Assembly (NCBI RefSeq): GCF_900141815.1 | Contig: NZ_FQYR01000002.1 | Coordinates: 1,093,091 to 1,157,090, forward strand | Origin: Rubritalea squalenifaciens DSM 18772 | GTDB taxonomy: Bacteria; Verrucomicrobiota; Verrucomicrobiia; Verrucomicrobiales; Akkermansiaceae | Reading direction: 5' to 3' | DNA: 64,000 bases | Part shown: piece after piece, positions 44,719-55,050 of the stretch | How positions within the stretch are numbered: the first letter of the stretch is position 1 | How the letters are laid out: each line of letters opens with the position of its first letter | Notes under the pieces: model-generated | The model's input: the letters and a program-made list of their open reading frames with translations, nothing else | The model's database searches: none | Told to the model about the DNA's origin: nothing | Program-made: the position numbers and the translations under genes

Positions 44719-46278
44719 ATGGCGGACAACCGGTTAAAAATTCGAGAGCGCTTGTTGGGAACCAGCACGCAGCCTGGCGTGTACCTGATGAAGGACAGGC
44801 TGGGGAGTATCATTTATGTGGGCAAGGCGAAGAACCTGAAAAAGCGTCTTTCCAGCTATTTCATGCCCTCACGCAGGGGGAAGGCGGACATCAAGACACA
44901 GGCCTTGATCAAGAGTATCTGGGACTTTGAGACCCATGAGGTGCGCAACGAGGAGGAAGCTCTCATTCTGGAGAGCAAGCTGATCAAGCAGTACCGGCCA
45001 CGCTACAATGTCAGCCAGAAAGATGATAAACGCTTCCTCATGGTAAAGGTGCAGCTCAAGGAGCGTTTTCCGCGTTTTGAGCTTACTCGGATACGTAAAG
45101 AGGATGGGGCCAAATACTTCGGGCCCTTCGTTCACTCCGCGGCCCTGAAAGGGACTCTGGAATGGATCAATCGTGAGTTTGGTCTCCGCACTTGCCGTCC
45201 GAAGCTTCCCGGAGAAAATGATTACAAGCACTGCCATGCGGATATCATTCGCAACTGTAGTGCGCCTTGTGTGGGCAAGGTGGATGAAGAGGGTTACCGT
45301 GCCCGGGTGATGGAGGCGGTGGATTTTCTGGAGGGCAAAGGCAAGCGTAGCCGCTTTGCCAGCCTGCGCGAGGAGATGCAGAAAGCGGCTGAGCAGCTGA
45401 ACTTTGAAAAGGCGGCTAAGCTGCGTGATGTGATCACCAATCTGGAGAAGACCCTGAGTCCGGCGAGAGCCTTTGCCAAGGGGCGCGGTGTGCCGACGAC
45501 CGTCAAGCCGCTCGAGGATCTGGCTGAACTGGGTGAGGCTCTGGGGCTGCGCCGTCCTCCCAAAGTGATGGAGTGTTTTGATATTTCCAACGTGAGTAGT
45601 ACCCATATCGTGGCGAGTATGGTGCGCTTCCTGGATGGTTTGCCAGACAACGGTAACTACCGGAGATACAGGATGAAGACCGTGGAGAGTCAGGATGACT
45701 TTGCCAGTATGGCCGAGGTGGTGCGCCGCCGCTATGCTAGGATTTTGTTAGAGGCGAGAAAAGCCAATGAGGAGTATCTTGAGCATAGTCAGGAGCCGAT
45801 CGTAGAAGCTCTCTGGAGATTGGGGGATGAAGGAAAGTGTCCCATTATGCTACCTGATCTTGTGATTGTGGATGGTGGTAAAGGGCAGCTTAGTTCTGCG
45901 GTGGCAGAGCTTAGGCAGCTGGGGCTGCAGCAAATGCCGATTGTTGGGCTGGCAAAACAAAGGGAGGAGATCTTCTTTCCTGGGGAAAGCGAGCCGCTAT
46001 TGATAGATCATGGGCGTGGCGCTCTCAAGCTGATGCAGCGGATCAGGGATGAGGCTCACCGCTTTGCCAATGGCTACAATGAACTGCTCCTTAGAAAGCG
46101 TATGCGGGAGAGTCTGTTAGACGATGTGCCTGGTATGAGTGTGACACGCAAGCGCGCCTTGCTGGAGAAATTTGGCTCTGTGGAGCGAATCAAGAAAGCG
46201 ACTGCGAAGGAACTGATGAAAGCAGAAGGGATAGGGAAAGTAACTGCCGACGCCATAGTAGAATGGTTCAGCAAGTAA
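44719..46278 (+). CDS. uvrC: Excinuclease ABC subunit C
   Basis: From ATG 44719 (MADNRLKIRERLLG) the product is 519 aa. Seen: GIY-YIG nuclease (QPGVYLMKDRLGSIIYVGKAKNLKKRLSSYF with a gap-free core), Cys-rich segment CHADIIRNCSAPCVG, UVR domain LREEMQKAAEQLNFEKAAKLRD, the RNase H-like 5' nuclease (MECFDISNVSSTH, DLVIVDGGKGQLSSA, RDEAHRFANGYN) and tandem HhH (DDVPGMSVTRKRALLEKFGS, AEGIGKVTADAIVEWF). It makes both incisions in nucleotide excision repair. Somewhat shorter than the usual 600 residues. It ends one base before the convergent sulfatase-fold gene. Confidence 0.95.
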   Translation: MADNRLKIRERLLGTSTQPGVYLMKDRLGSIIYVGKAKNLKKRLSSYFMPSRRGKADIKTQALIKSIWDFETHEVRNEEEALILESKLIKQYRPRYNVSQKDDKRFLMVKVQLKERFPRFELTRIRKEDGAKYFGPFVHSAALKGTLEWINREFGLRTCRPKLPGENDYKHCHADIIRNCSAPCVGKVDEEGYRARVMEAVDFLEGKGKRSRFASLREEMQKAAEQLNFEKAAKLRDVITNLEKTLSPARAFAKGRGVPTTVKPLEDLAELGEALGLRRPPKVMECFDISNVSSTHIVASMVRFLDGLPDNGNYRRYRMKTVESQDDFASMAEVVRRRYARILLEARKANEEYLEHSQEPIVEALWRLGDEGKCPIMLPDLVIVDGGKGQLSSAVAELRQLGLQQMPIVGLAKQREEIFFPGESEPLLIDHGRGALKLMQRIRDEAHRFANGYNELLLRKRMRESLLDDVPGMSVTRKRALLEKFGSVERIKKATAKELMKAEGIGKVTADAIVEWFSK

Positions 46279-46279
46279 C

Positions 46280-48610
46280 TTACTTTTCAAAGGTCTGGGG
46301 CTTGAGATGGAATGAGTGAAAGAAGCGCGGGAAGGCATCAGGGAAGTGCTTTTTCAACGTATCCAGATAGTCATTCTCGGTAGGTAGTATGATGTCTCCC
46401 TCTGGTCCGGTCATGCGGGAAAGGGTGATACTGTTAGGTGGGCGCCCGTTCCAGTAATGCTGCCAGGTGAAGTAGGCTTTGTAGCCATTGCGGGCTAGCA
46501 GCATGGCTTCACGTGTTTTACCGCCTTGGGCTGTCGTGGCGATGGCTGTGCGCTCCTCGCTTTGCAGGACAGAGAGGCCGGCGGTGTTGGCAGGCGGGTT
46601 GCCTTCCGTGAGATAGTCCAAAATTCCAGGCATGATGTCTAGCTGGCTGACATCATTGAGAAGTGGGCCTCTTCCATGGGATTTTGGCCACTTGATCATA
46701 ATAGGAACAGCAACTTGTTCGTTCTCAAGTGAAGAGACATGCAGCCAGCCGCCGTTGTCTTGGAACTCTTCCCCGTGGTCCCCTAATATGATCACGATGG
46801 AATCATCGTATTTGTCTGCGTCTTTTAGGCTTTGGCAGAAGTCTTTGGCTAGTTTGTCTGCCCAAGCGAGTGAGTTGTAGTACTTGTTCAGCACTTCTTG
46901 GAGTTCTTGGTCATCAGGGCTGGAGGGAAAGAAGGAACCTGTGTGATAAGGCATAAAGGGGGGATTGAAATCCTTATGCCAAGTGTACATGAAGTGGGAC
47001 GAATCGATGGCGAAAAGTGTGAAATGCGAGCCATTCTGCTGGGAAGCGAGATCTCCTTTGAATTTTTCCAACAAAGCAACTTCCCGCTCAGGTAGAGGCA
47101 AATCCTCGTCATGTATGAGATGCTGGGTGAAGAGCTTGTTCTCAGTAGAAAAGAAGTGAGGGCCCATCTCTCTGAAGGCAAGGTCTGATGGAGCGAAGAT
47201 GGAGAGGTTGTAGCCGGATTGTTTGAGTAGTCTGAATGCGTAGAGGCCGGGCCAATTCAGTTCTCGGTCCATGGCGCGGCTGTCTTCCCACTGGAGGGGA
47301 ATTTGTGAGGTGAAGCTGCCATACCAACCCAAGTGTGTGCCATTGGAGCATGCCCAGCCGTGAGAGATGGGCTGCGCTTCCTCGGATTTAAACAGGTGAA
47401 GGAAGGGGGTGATTTCTCGTGTCAGGGAATCGGCGCGGAAGGACTCAATGAAGACGATGTAGATGTCTGGCTTGCGGGTGATACGGAGCTCACGGTCATC
47501 ATCAATGGCATCCTGCGCCCAGTGATGGTCACGGAATTTGACTTCAAAGAAGGCGAGGCCTTCTGGTGGGCGTATGGTTGAGATTTGTAGCTCGAATGCA
47601 GCGTATTCACGCATCCAGTTACGGCGGGTTTTCCAGGATTGTCCCAGAGATTGTTCAAGGGTGGCACCACCAAAGCCCAAGACAATGAGTGCCATCACCA
47701 CGATGGGGCGTATCTTGAAGTCAAAACGCTTAGACAAGTGAATGGTGAGCCAGGTGATTCCTGAAAAGAGGACGAGGACAAGTATGCAGATGCTGAAGAA
47801 GGTGACGACACCGACTTGGATTCCTCCTCCTTTGAGTTCGTCGGCCATGTTGAGGAGTCCGTCGAAGCCCAGATTATTGAGGTAATCCATGAGGGTATTA
47901 CTCCAGAAACCGACGAAGAAATGATCGAGGATAATGGCGATCGGGGCGAGTGAGGCACAGGACCAGATGAAGACACGGCTCCAGCGGGGGCCAGTTTCGA
48001 TGGAGAGCTGGATGACAAAATAGAGGACGCCAATGAAGGAGATCTGGGTAAAGAAGCGGTTGATGAACAGGCTGAACTTATGAGCTCCATCAAGTGAGCG
48101 CAGGCTGCTGATCATCTGGTGATTGTGCCAGAGAAGTAAGGCGAACAGGGTGCCGAAGAAGACCGCATTCCAGTGGTGTGGCTTTGCAAGCCAGAGTACG
48201 ATCGATTTAAAATCTGAATAAGTGGGGCCAGGGTGTTTACTGAAATGAATCGAACCGAAGGCGACGGCAATCCAGCCTGCTGCTCCTGTCAGTAAGTAGC
48301 TGTAGCCAGTCAGTCTCCAGCTCAATCCCAAGGAGACGATGACGGTCAGAATAACCAAGGCCGTTATCGACCAGGTCTTTGCCTGGTAGGCCTTGGAGTC
48401 GCCAAAGCGTAGCCACCGGGCGAGTCCGCCCCACATGAATGAGCCCGCGGCCATCAAGCCCAGCAAGATCAGGATATGACTACCGAAATAGTTTTCACCC
48501 ATATAGGGGGAGACTTTTGTCTCACCGTACTGGTGTTGGGCGATGAAAGGTGTAATTCCGAAAAGGAGACCGCCTATCCATAGAAGGCTGTGTAAGATAT
48601 TCTTTGGCAC
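46280..48610 (-). CDS. Membrane-anchored sulfatase/alkaline-phosphatase-fold enzyme
   Basis: A 776-aa protein. The first 330 residues have some eight membrane helices; the rest is a periplasmic sulfatase-fold domain: DIYIVFIESFRADSL (metal Glu), SNGTHLGWYGSF with a Thr nucleophile near residue 425, and VIILGDHGEEFQDNGGW with metal Asp/His. The Thr in place of Cys/Ser makes it like LtaS or phosphoethanolamine transferases rather than a true sulfatase. It probably transfers a phospho-head group to an envelope glycan or lipid; the substrate is unknown. It follows the DUF2064 gene by 47 bases and may share its promoter. Confidence 0.85.
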   Translation of the reverse strand: MPKNILHSLLWIGGLLFGITPFIAQHQYGETKVSPYMGENYFGSHILILLGLMAAGSFMWGGLARWLRFGDSKAYQAKTWSITALVILTVIVSLGLSWRLTGYSYLLTGAAGWIAVAFGSIHFSKHPGPTYSDFKSIVLWLAKPHHWNAVFFGTLFALLLWHNHQMISSLRSLDGAHKFSLFINRFFTQISFIGVLYFVIQLSIETGPRWSRVFIWSCASLAPIAIILDHFFVGFWSNTLMDYLNNLGFDGLLNMADELKGGGIQVGVVTFFSICILVLVLFSGITWLTIHLSKRFDFKIRPIVVMALIVLGFGGATLEQSLGQSWKTRRNWMREYAAFELQISTIRPPEGLAFFEVKFRDHHWAQDAIDDDRELRITRKPDIYIVFIESFRADSLTREITPFLHLFKSEEAQPISHGWACSNGTHLGWYGSFTSQIPLQWEDSRAMDRELNWPGLYAFRLLKQSGYNLSIFAPSDLAFREMGPHFFSTENKLFTQHLIHDEDLPLPEREVALLEKFKGDLASQQNGSHFTLFAIDSSHFMYTWHKDFNPPFMPYHTGSFFPSSPDDQELQEVLNKYYNSLAWADKLAKDFCQSLKDADKYDDSIVIILGDHGEEFQDNGGWLHVSSLENEQVAVPIMIKWPKSHGRGPLLNDVSQLDIMPGILDYLTEGNPPANTAGLSVLQSEERTAIATTAQGGKTREAMLLARNGYKAYFTWQHYWNGRPPNSITLSRMTGPEGDIILPTENDYLDTLKKHFPDAFPRFFHSFHLKPQTFEK

Positions 48611-48657
48611 TGAGTGAGGAGATGTGATGTGATAGAGAGGAAGGTGTGCTTAAGTCG

Positions 48658-49359
48658 CTAGGACTCTTTTTTATGGGCGGCTTTGAGTTTGCCTCCGATC
48701 GGGTCCTCAAGTGTCTGGTCCCAGTGTGCGCTGGTGTGAATCTTTGGCAATTCCGGAAGGGTGATCAGTTTCAGTCCCAGGGATTCGGCCACAGCTTGTG
48801 GAGGCTGCTCTGGGCTGAAGAGTTCCGGGTAAAACTGCGTTGTGGCTAGCAGATAGTGCTCATCATCCGGGGCTGGGCCAATGGTGCAAGTGTTGTCTTT
48901 GGTCTGGAGGAAGGCGGCGTTGATCCAGCGTGAGCCACATTGGATACAGTTACTGTGGATGGAAGCAACTTTGCTGAAGCCATCTTTGAATGCTTGTTCG
49001 GTGGCCCGCTTGAGGCGCTCATGTTCAGGTCCTTCTCCCTGAGGGGCGAACTCAATATTAAAAGCGGTGGCATTGCGTTCGGGGGTGTATAGGAAAGATT
49101 GGCCGCGTTTGATCACGTGGCCGCGTAGGAGGGGGAGGACCCAGAAGGAAATCGTCTCACCTGCATCGTCAGGGCTGTAGCAGAACCGCACGCGGGTGTT
49201 GTTCAAGCCTTCGAGTTGCTGTAGCAAAACGGAGGTCATGGCCCGGTAGCGCACAGAGGCTTCTTCGTCTCCGTGATCGGAGGCCATGCGGGTGTTGACC
49301 TTTCCAGGGATAGGTTCATCCAGAAAGATGATCAGTAGATTGGGTTCTTGCTCCGACAT
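48658..49359 (-). CDS. DUF2064 family (glycosyltransferase-A-like) protein
   Basis: A 233-aa cytoplasmic protein. The N-terminus LLIIFLDEPIPGKVNTRMA matches the family pattern LLiF.k.P.PGkVKTRLa, followed by EASVRYRAMTSVLLQQLE, and the later CTIGPAPDDEHYLLATT matches the family's vlGPa.DGGYyLlgl. The DxD-like loop expected near residue 125 reads ASIHSNCIQCGSRW, which is unusual and may mean altered activity. These proteins resemble nucleotidyltransferase-like GT-A folds. Paired upstream of the membrane sulfatase-fold enzyme. Confidence 0.8.
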   Translation of the reverse strand: MSEQEPNLLIIFLDEPIPGKVNTRMASDHGDEEASVRYRAMTSVLLQQLEGLNNTRVRFCYSPDDAGETISFWVLPLLRGHVIKRGQSFLYTPERNATAFNIEFAPQGEGPEHERLKRATEQAFKDGFSKVASIHSNCIQCGSRWINAAFLQTKDNTCTIGPAPDDEHYLLATTQFYPELFSPEQPPQAVAESLGLKLITLPELPKIHTSAHWDQTLEDPIGGKLKAAHKKES

Positions 49360-49506
49360 GCCGCAGAGGTCTTAACGTAATGATGGTGGGGACGGGAAGC
49401 TAGTTTTTCGTTAAGCTTTCCAAATAATTATCGCTTGCCATCGGGGTTGGAGGCTGGGATGTTTGGTAGTCGTGCTAGTTTTAGCGCGAGAGGAATAAGT
49501 AAGACA

Positions 49507-52056
49507 ATGGCGACAGCAAAGAATAGGTCACGGAAGGATGCGGTGGAGCGCCAGTTGCCTGGTTGGTTCAACGAGGTGGTTGGGATAGGGATGATTGGCT
49601 TCGGGCTGATGCTTTTGCTTGCTTTGGTATCCTACACTCCGGGAGATTTGCCGAACTGGGTAGGCTATGGCCCGGATAGCACACCGAATAGCCCGGCTCA
49701 CAATATCATCGGTGTAGTCGGAGCTTTGCTTGCATGGTTGCAGCTGATTCTTTTTGGGGCGGCTTCCTACTTGCTGCCGCTGGGCCTGATTTGGCTGGGG
49801 GTAGCTTATGCCTTTATGGAGGGCAAGTTGACTCGCCGGACTTGGTTTGGCTTTGTGTGTTTTATTCTGACTGGAGCCTGCTTGATCAACGTGCTGGAGC
49901 TACTAAGTATCTGGGCAAATGAGATCATGATCACTCATCCCGGTGGTGTCATCGGGTACGGGGTGGGTACCTTATTTTTTGAGAAGCTTCTGAACAAGAC
50001 TGGCGCCGTTCTCCTGCTCTTAGTGGCGTATTTGATCGGAATGATCATGCTTACCGGCCTGAACCCGATTCAATTTACTAAAGTAGCATTCAAGCAATTC
50101 AGTGAGTGGAATCAAAAACGCAAGGATGAGAAGAGTAGACTGCGTGAGAAGAATTCCAAGAAAGCGATCCGGGAAGCTGAACGTAAAGCGCGTCTTGATG
50201 AGCGTGAGCGCGCCAAGGAAGAAGTGAAGAAAGAGGCGGCGGAAGAGAAGGCTGCGGCCAAGAAGGTGAAGGAGAAAGAAGTTGCCGCCAAGAAAGCCAA
50301 GGAGGAAGAAGAGATCCGCAAGAATCCGCAGGTGGAGATGGATCTTAAGGAGGTACCTAAGCCCCAGATCATTGATGCTGCCCAGCGCCGCAAACCAAAG
50401 CTGGAAGTCGGTGCGAAACCTTTCAACAAGAAGAAAGACAAAGAGAAGGGTATCTCATTGGCGACTGATGCCTTTGAAGATTATGAGACTCCGGGCTTTG
50501 ATCTGCTCTCCTACGATGATTCTGAGGAAGAGCCTGAAACCAACAAGGACGAGTTGCTCTCTGTCCAAAAAACCATCGTGGATACTCTCAAGGCCTTTGG
50601 TGTGGAAGTAACCGCTGGTGATATTACCCGCGGTCCAACCATCACCCGATATGAGGTCTATCCAAGTATTGGTCTGCGGGTAAGCCGCATCACTCAGCTG
50701 GAGGCTGACCTAGCCCGTGCCACCCGTGCCGAGCGCATTAACATCCTTGCTCCTATCCCGGGTAAGGACACTGTGGGTATTGAGATTGCCAATGACAATA
50801 AGGTCGCTGTGCCGCTACGCGAGCTGTTGCAGGATGAGGCCTTTGCCAGTGCGAAGAAGAGGATCCCGCTGGCTCTCGGTAAGGATGTTTATGGAAATAC
50901 GGTGATTGCCGATCTGGCAGCCATGCCCCACTTGCTGGTCGCGGGTGCTACTGGAGCAGGTAAGTCGGTGTGTATCAACTCGATCATTGCGAGTATTCTC
51001 TTCAAGTTTAGCCCGGATGAGCTGCGCTTCATCATGGTCGACCCGAAGGTGGTTGAAATGCAGATCTACGGCAAGCTTCCGCACCTCGTAGTCCCAGTGG
51101 TGACTGATCCAAATAAGGTGGTCGCTGCGCTACGCTGGGTGGTGAATGAGATGGAAAAGCGCTACCGTATCTTTGCGAAGTGCGGGGTAAGAAACTTCGA
51201 TGGCTTTAACAGCCGCCCTCGACCTCAGAAAGAAGAGGAGCCAGTCGTGGAGGAAGAGGTCACTCCTGAGGAGGAGCCGGAACCTGATCCAGAGGCGATC
51301 GAGTCCATTGCTCGTGCGTTGGAGGACGGAGAACTTGGCCCAATGGCAGACCGTGATGAGGATGAGCTTGATTTCGAAGACGAGATTCCGGACCGCATTC
51401 CTTACATCGTGGTGATCATTGACGAGCTTGCTGACCTTATGCAGACCGCGCCAGCGGATGTGGAGATGAACATTGCCCGTATCGCTCAGAAAGCACGTGC
51501 GGCAGGTATTCACCTGATTATTGCTACCCAGACACCACGTGCTGATGTGGTGACTGGCATTATCAAGGCGAACATTCCGAGTCGTATTGCTTTCCAGGTA
51601 TCCTCATCACTCGATTCCCGGGTTATTCTGGATACCAAGGGGGCTGAGAAGCTGGTGGGTAAGGGTGACATGCTCTACCTACCACCAGGATCAGCTAAGC
51701 TCGAGCGAGCTCAAGGTGCTTTTGTGTCTGACGAGGAAGTCGAGGCGATCGTCGATTTCTGTTCCAATCAGGCAGAGCAACAATTTGAAGAGTCAGTACA
51801 GGAGTCCATTGAGAAAGGTGGCGGCAGCGATGATGGTGGGGCAGATGAAGTGTCCGATGCTGATGAGGAAATCATTCAAAAATGTCTGGAGGTGATCCAG
51901 CAGGAGCAAAAGGCGAGTACGTCTCTTCTCCAGCGCAGGTTGCGCCTAGGATATACCCGTGCAGCCCGCATGATGGATATTCTGGAGGACAGGGGGATTA
52001 TCGGGCCTGCAGATGGAGCTAAGGCCAGGGAGATTCTCGTGCGTTTCGACGACTAG
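49507..52056 (+). CDS. ftsK: DNA translocase FtsK
   Basis: From ATG 49507 (MATAKNRSRKDAVERQ), with AGAGGA upstream, the product is 849 aa. Four N-terminal membrane helices (IGMIGFGLMLLLALVSYT onward), a Lys/Glu/Ala-rich charged linker at about 205-300, the motor domain with Walker A GATGAGKSVC (Lys486) and Walker B VVIIDELADLM, and a gamma winged helix (LLQRRLRLGYTRAARMMDILED). It pumps chromosome termini through the septum toward dif. A roughly 55-residue acidic insertion (about residues 574-630, KEEEPVVEEEVTPEEEPEP and following) interrupts the motor between the Walker motifs. Confidence 0.96.
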   Translation: MATAKNRSRKDAVERQLPGWFNEVVGIGMIGFGLMLLLALVSYTPGDLPNWVGYGPDSTPNSPAHNIIGVVGALLAWLQLILFGAASYLLPLGLIWLGVAYAFMEGKLTRRTWFGFVCFILTGACLINVLELLSIWANEIMITHPGGVIGYGVGTLFFEKLLNKTGAVLLLLVAYLIGMIMLTGLNPIQFTKVAFKQFSEWNQKRKDEKSRLREKNSKKAIREAERKARLDERERAKEEVKKEAAEEKAAAKKVKEKEVAAKKAKEEEEIRKNPQVEMDLKEVPKPQIIDAAQRRKPKLEVGAKPFNKKKDKEKGISLATDAFEDYETPGFDLLSYDDSEEEPETNKDELLSVQKTIVDTLKAFGVEVTAGDITRGPTITRYEVYPSIGLRVSRITQLEADLARATRAERINILAPIPGKDTVGIEIANDNKVAVPLRELLQDEAFASAKKRIPLALGKDVYGNTVIADLAAMPHLLVAGATGAGKSVCINSIIASILFKFSPDELRFIMVDPKVVEMQIYGKLPHLVVPVVTDPNKVVAALRWVVNEMEKRYRIFAKCGVRNFDGFNSRPRPQKEEEPVVEEEVTPEEEPEPDPEAIESIARALEDGELGPMADRDEDELDFEDEIPDRIPYIVVIIDELADLMQTAPADVEMNIARIAQKARAAGIHLIIATQTPRADVVTGIIKANIPSRIAFQVSSSLDSRVILDTKGAEKLVGKGDMLYLPPGSAKLERAQGAFVSDEEVEAIVDFCSNQAEQQFEESVQESIEKGGGSDDGGADEVSDADEEIIQKCLEVIQQEQKASTSLLQRRLRLGYTRAARMMDILEDRGIIGPADGAKAREILVRFDD

Positions 52057-52132
52057 GAAGCGCTTTATTTTACCTTGCTGAATTTCCAGTTTATAGAGAT
52101 CATTATCGAACAGGATGAAGGAAAAACAGAAT

Positions 52133-52450
52133 ATGACCGATGCTCAGGTGGAGGAGGCTGCCAAGCAGTTCACTATCCTCTCTGAACCAGCTCGTTTGTA
52201 TCTGCTCAGAGCTCTGATGGAAGGGGAACAGAATGTGACTCAGCTGGTAGAGAAGACCGGCTTAAAGCAGGGAACGGCATCTAAGCATCTTGGTCTACTG
52301 GCGAATGCCGGATTCATCGCTCGTAAGCGTGATGGTAATTTTGTGATCTACCAGATCAGCGACCCGATGGTCTTTGAATTGTGCAAGCTGATGTGTTGCC
52401 GCCTTGAGGAGCAGGCTAGACAGCGTGCCGATGAATTGAGAGTCCAATGA
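52133..52450 (+). CDS. ArsR-family winged-helix regulator
   Basis: From ATG 52133 (MTDAQVEEAAKQF), with AAGGA ten bases upstream, the product is 105 aa; ATG 52115 adds six residues. The fold is ArsR-like: SEPARLYLLRALMEGEQNV, recognition helix KQGTASKHLGLLANAGFI, wing ARKRDGNFVIYQISD. Near the end CKLMCC gives three Cys that could sense metal, thiol or sulfur species. It is next to a wrecked YeeE/YedE gene, a partnership typical of sulfide or persulfide-responsive ArsR regulators. The present targets are unclear since the transporter is dead. Confidence 0.9.
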   Translation: MTDAQVEEAAKQFTILSEPARLYLLRALMEGEQNVTQLVEKTGLKQGTASKHLGLLANAGFIARKRDGNFVIYQISDPMVFELCKLMCCRLEEQARQRADELRVQ

Positions 52451-52451
52451 G

Positions 52452-52484
52452 AAGTGGCACACGGCGTAGAGCCGCATGCCACTT
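52452..52484. terminator. Hairpin after the ArsR gene
   Basis: Outer stem AAGTGGCA / TGCCACTT with an inner GC stem, no clear T tract. Placed right after the stop, so likely a transcript end or stabilising structure. Confidence 0.5.
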
Positions 52485-52517
52485 GAATGTGTCGTGTGTG
52501 TGTCGCCGTGTTTTCGG

Positions 52518-52831
52518 CTAAGATTCTGCTGGTCTGTCCTTGCCTTTGAGTAGTTTGAATACTGTCAGGAAAATGGCTGCCAAGATGGCCCATCAGGCGT
52601 ATTCGGGATTATGGGTGATCTCAGGAAGTCTGGCCTTGCCGTGGTCTCCCATTTTCAGGAAGCCTGATTTCAAGCCCGGATAGACGAGGGCGTAGAGATC
52701 TCTGTCGACATACCTAAAGGTTTGTCGACGAGTAAGAATACGAGCCAGCTGAGAACTCCTATTCCTGCTCCCACAAGATAAGGATTCCATCTGGGGCTGC
52801 TGAGCCAGCTACCTTTTGATTGATCGTTCAT
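52518..52831 (-). pseudogene. Remnant of a YeeE/YedE-type sulfur transporter
   Basis: The minus strand opens at ATG 52831 with MNDQSKGSWLSSPRWNPYLV and continues GAGIGVLSWLVFLLVDKPLGMSTEIST, the typical N-terminus of YeeE/YedE thiosulfate-type transporters. It then loses frame: the continuation VYPGLKSGFLKMGDHGKARL is in a second frame, and an in-frame TGA after NPEYA separates the last piece WAILAAIFLTVFKLLKGK. About 100 codons survive of a family usually several times longer. So the gene has both a large internal deletion and frame damage. It is convergent with the ArsR gene. Confidence 0.72.
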
Positions 52832-53117
52832 TGAGTCATTTCTTGGTTTCCATATCACGATATGCCGAAAAAAAGATATGGTAAAATGGAGAGTGTTTTT
52901 TGAGTGAGATGAAGGGAGGTGTAGTCTATGGGACTGTATGGGAATCAGAAGTTTCTGAGGATTGGGAGTGTGTGAGAAGCGGGAAAAGTGTTGCTATTTG
53001 TCAAAGGGCTGCGCATAGGTCGCGTCCTAGGGGGGCGAACGGCCTCCAGACCGCGATTGATTTTTGGGTAAAAGTAATGATCAGAAGCGGTTTAGTATCA
53101 TTAACCAATACTGATTC

Positions 53118-54893
<1,776 letters not shown>

Positions 54894-54916
54894 TCCTTTT
54901 AATAAAGAATTTCAGG

Positions 54917-54954
54917 AGTGCTTCGTAATGATTTTGTTACGAAGCACTTTTTTT
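54917..54954 (+). terminator. Terminator of the DEAD-box helicase gene
   Basis: Twelve-base stem AGTGCTTCGTAA / TTACGAAGCACT with an eight-base loop and seven T. Confidence 0.92.
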
Positions 54955-55050
54955 ATCTGCCTATTCATGGGGGAGTTGTTTGGCAGATCTATTTGCGACA
55001 GAGAGCTTGCAAGCTGATCAAATATGAGGTGAGTTTAATTTGCGCTCATT

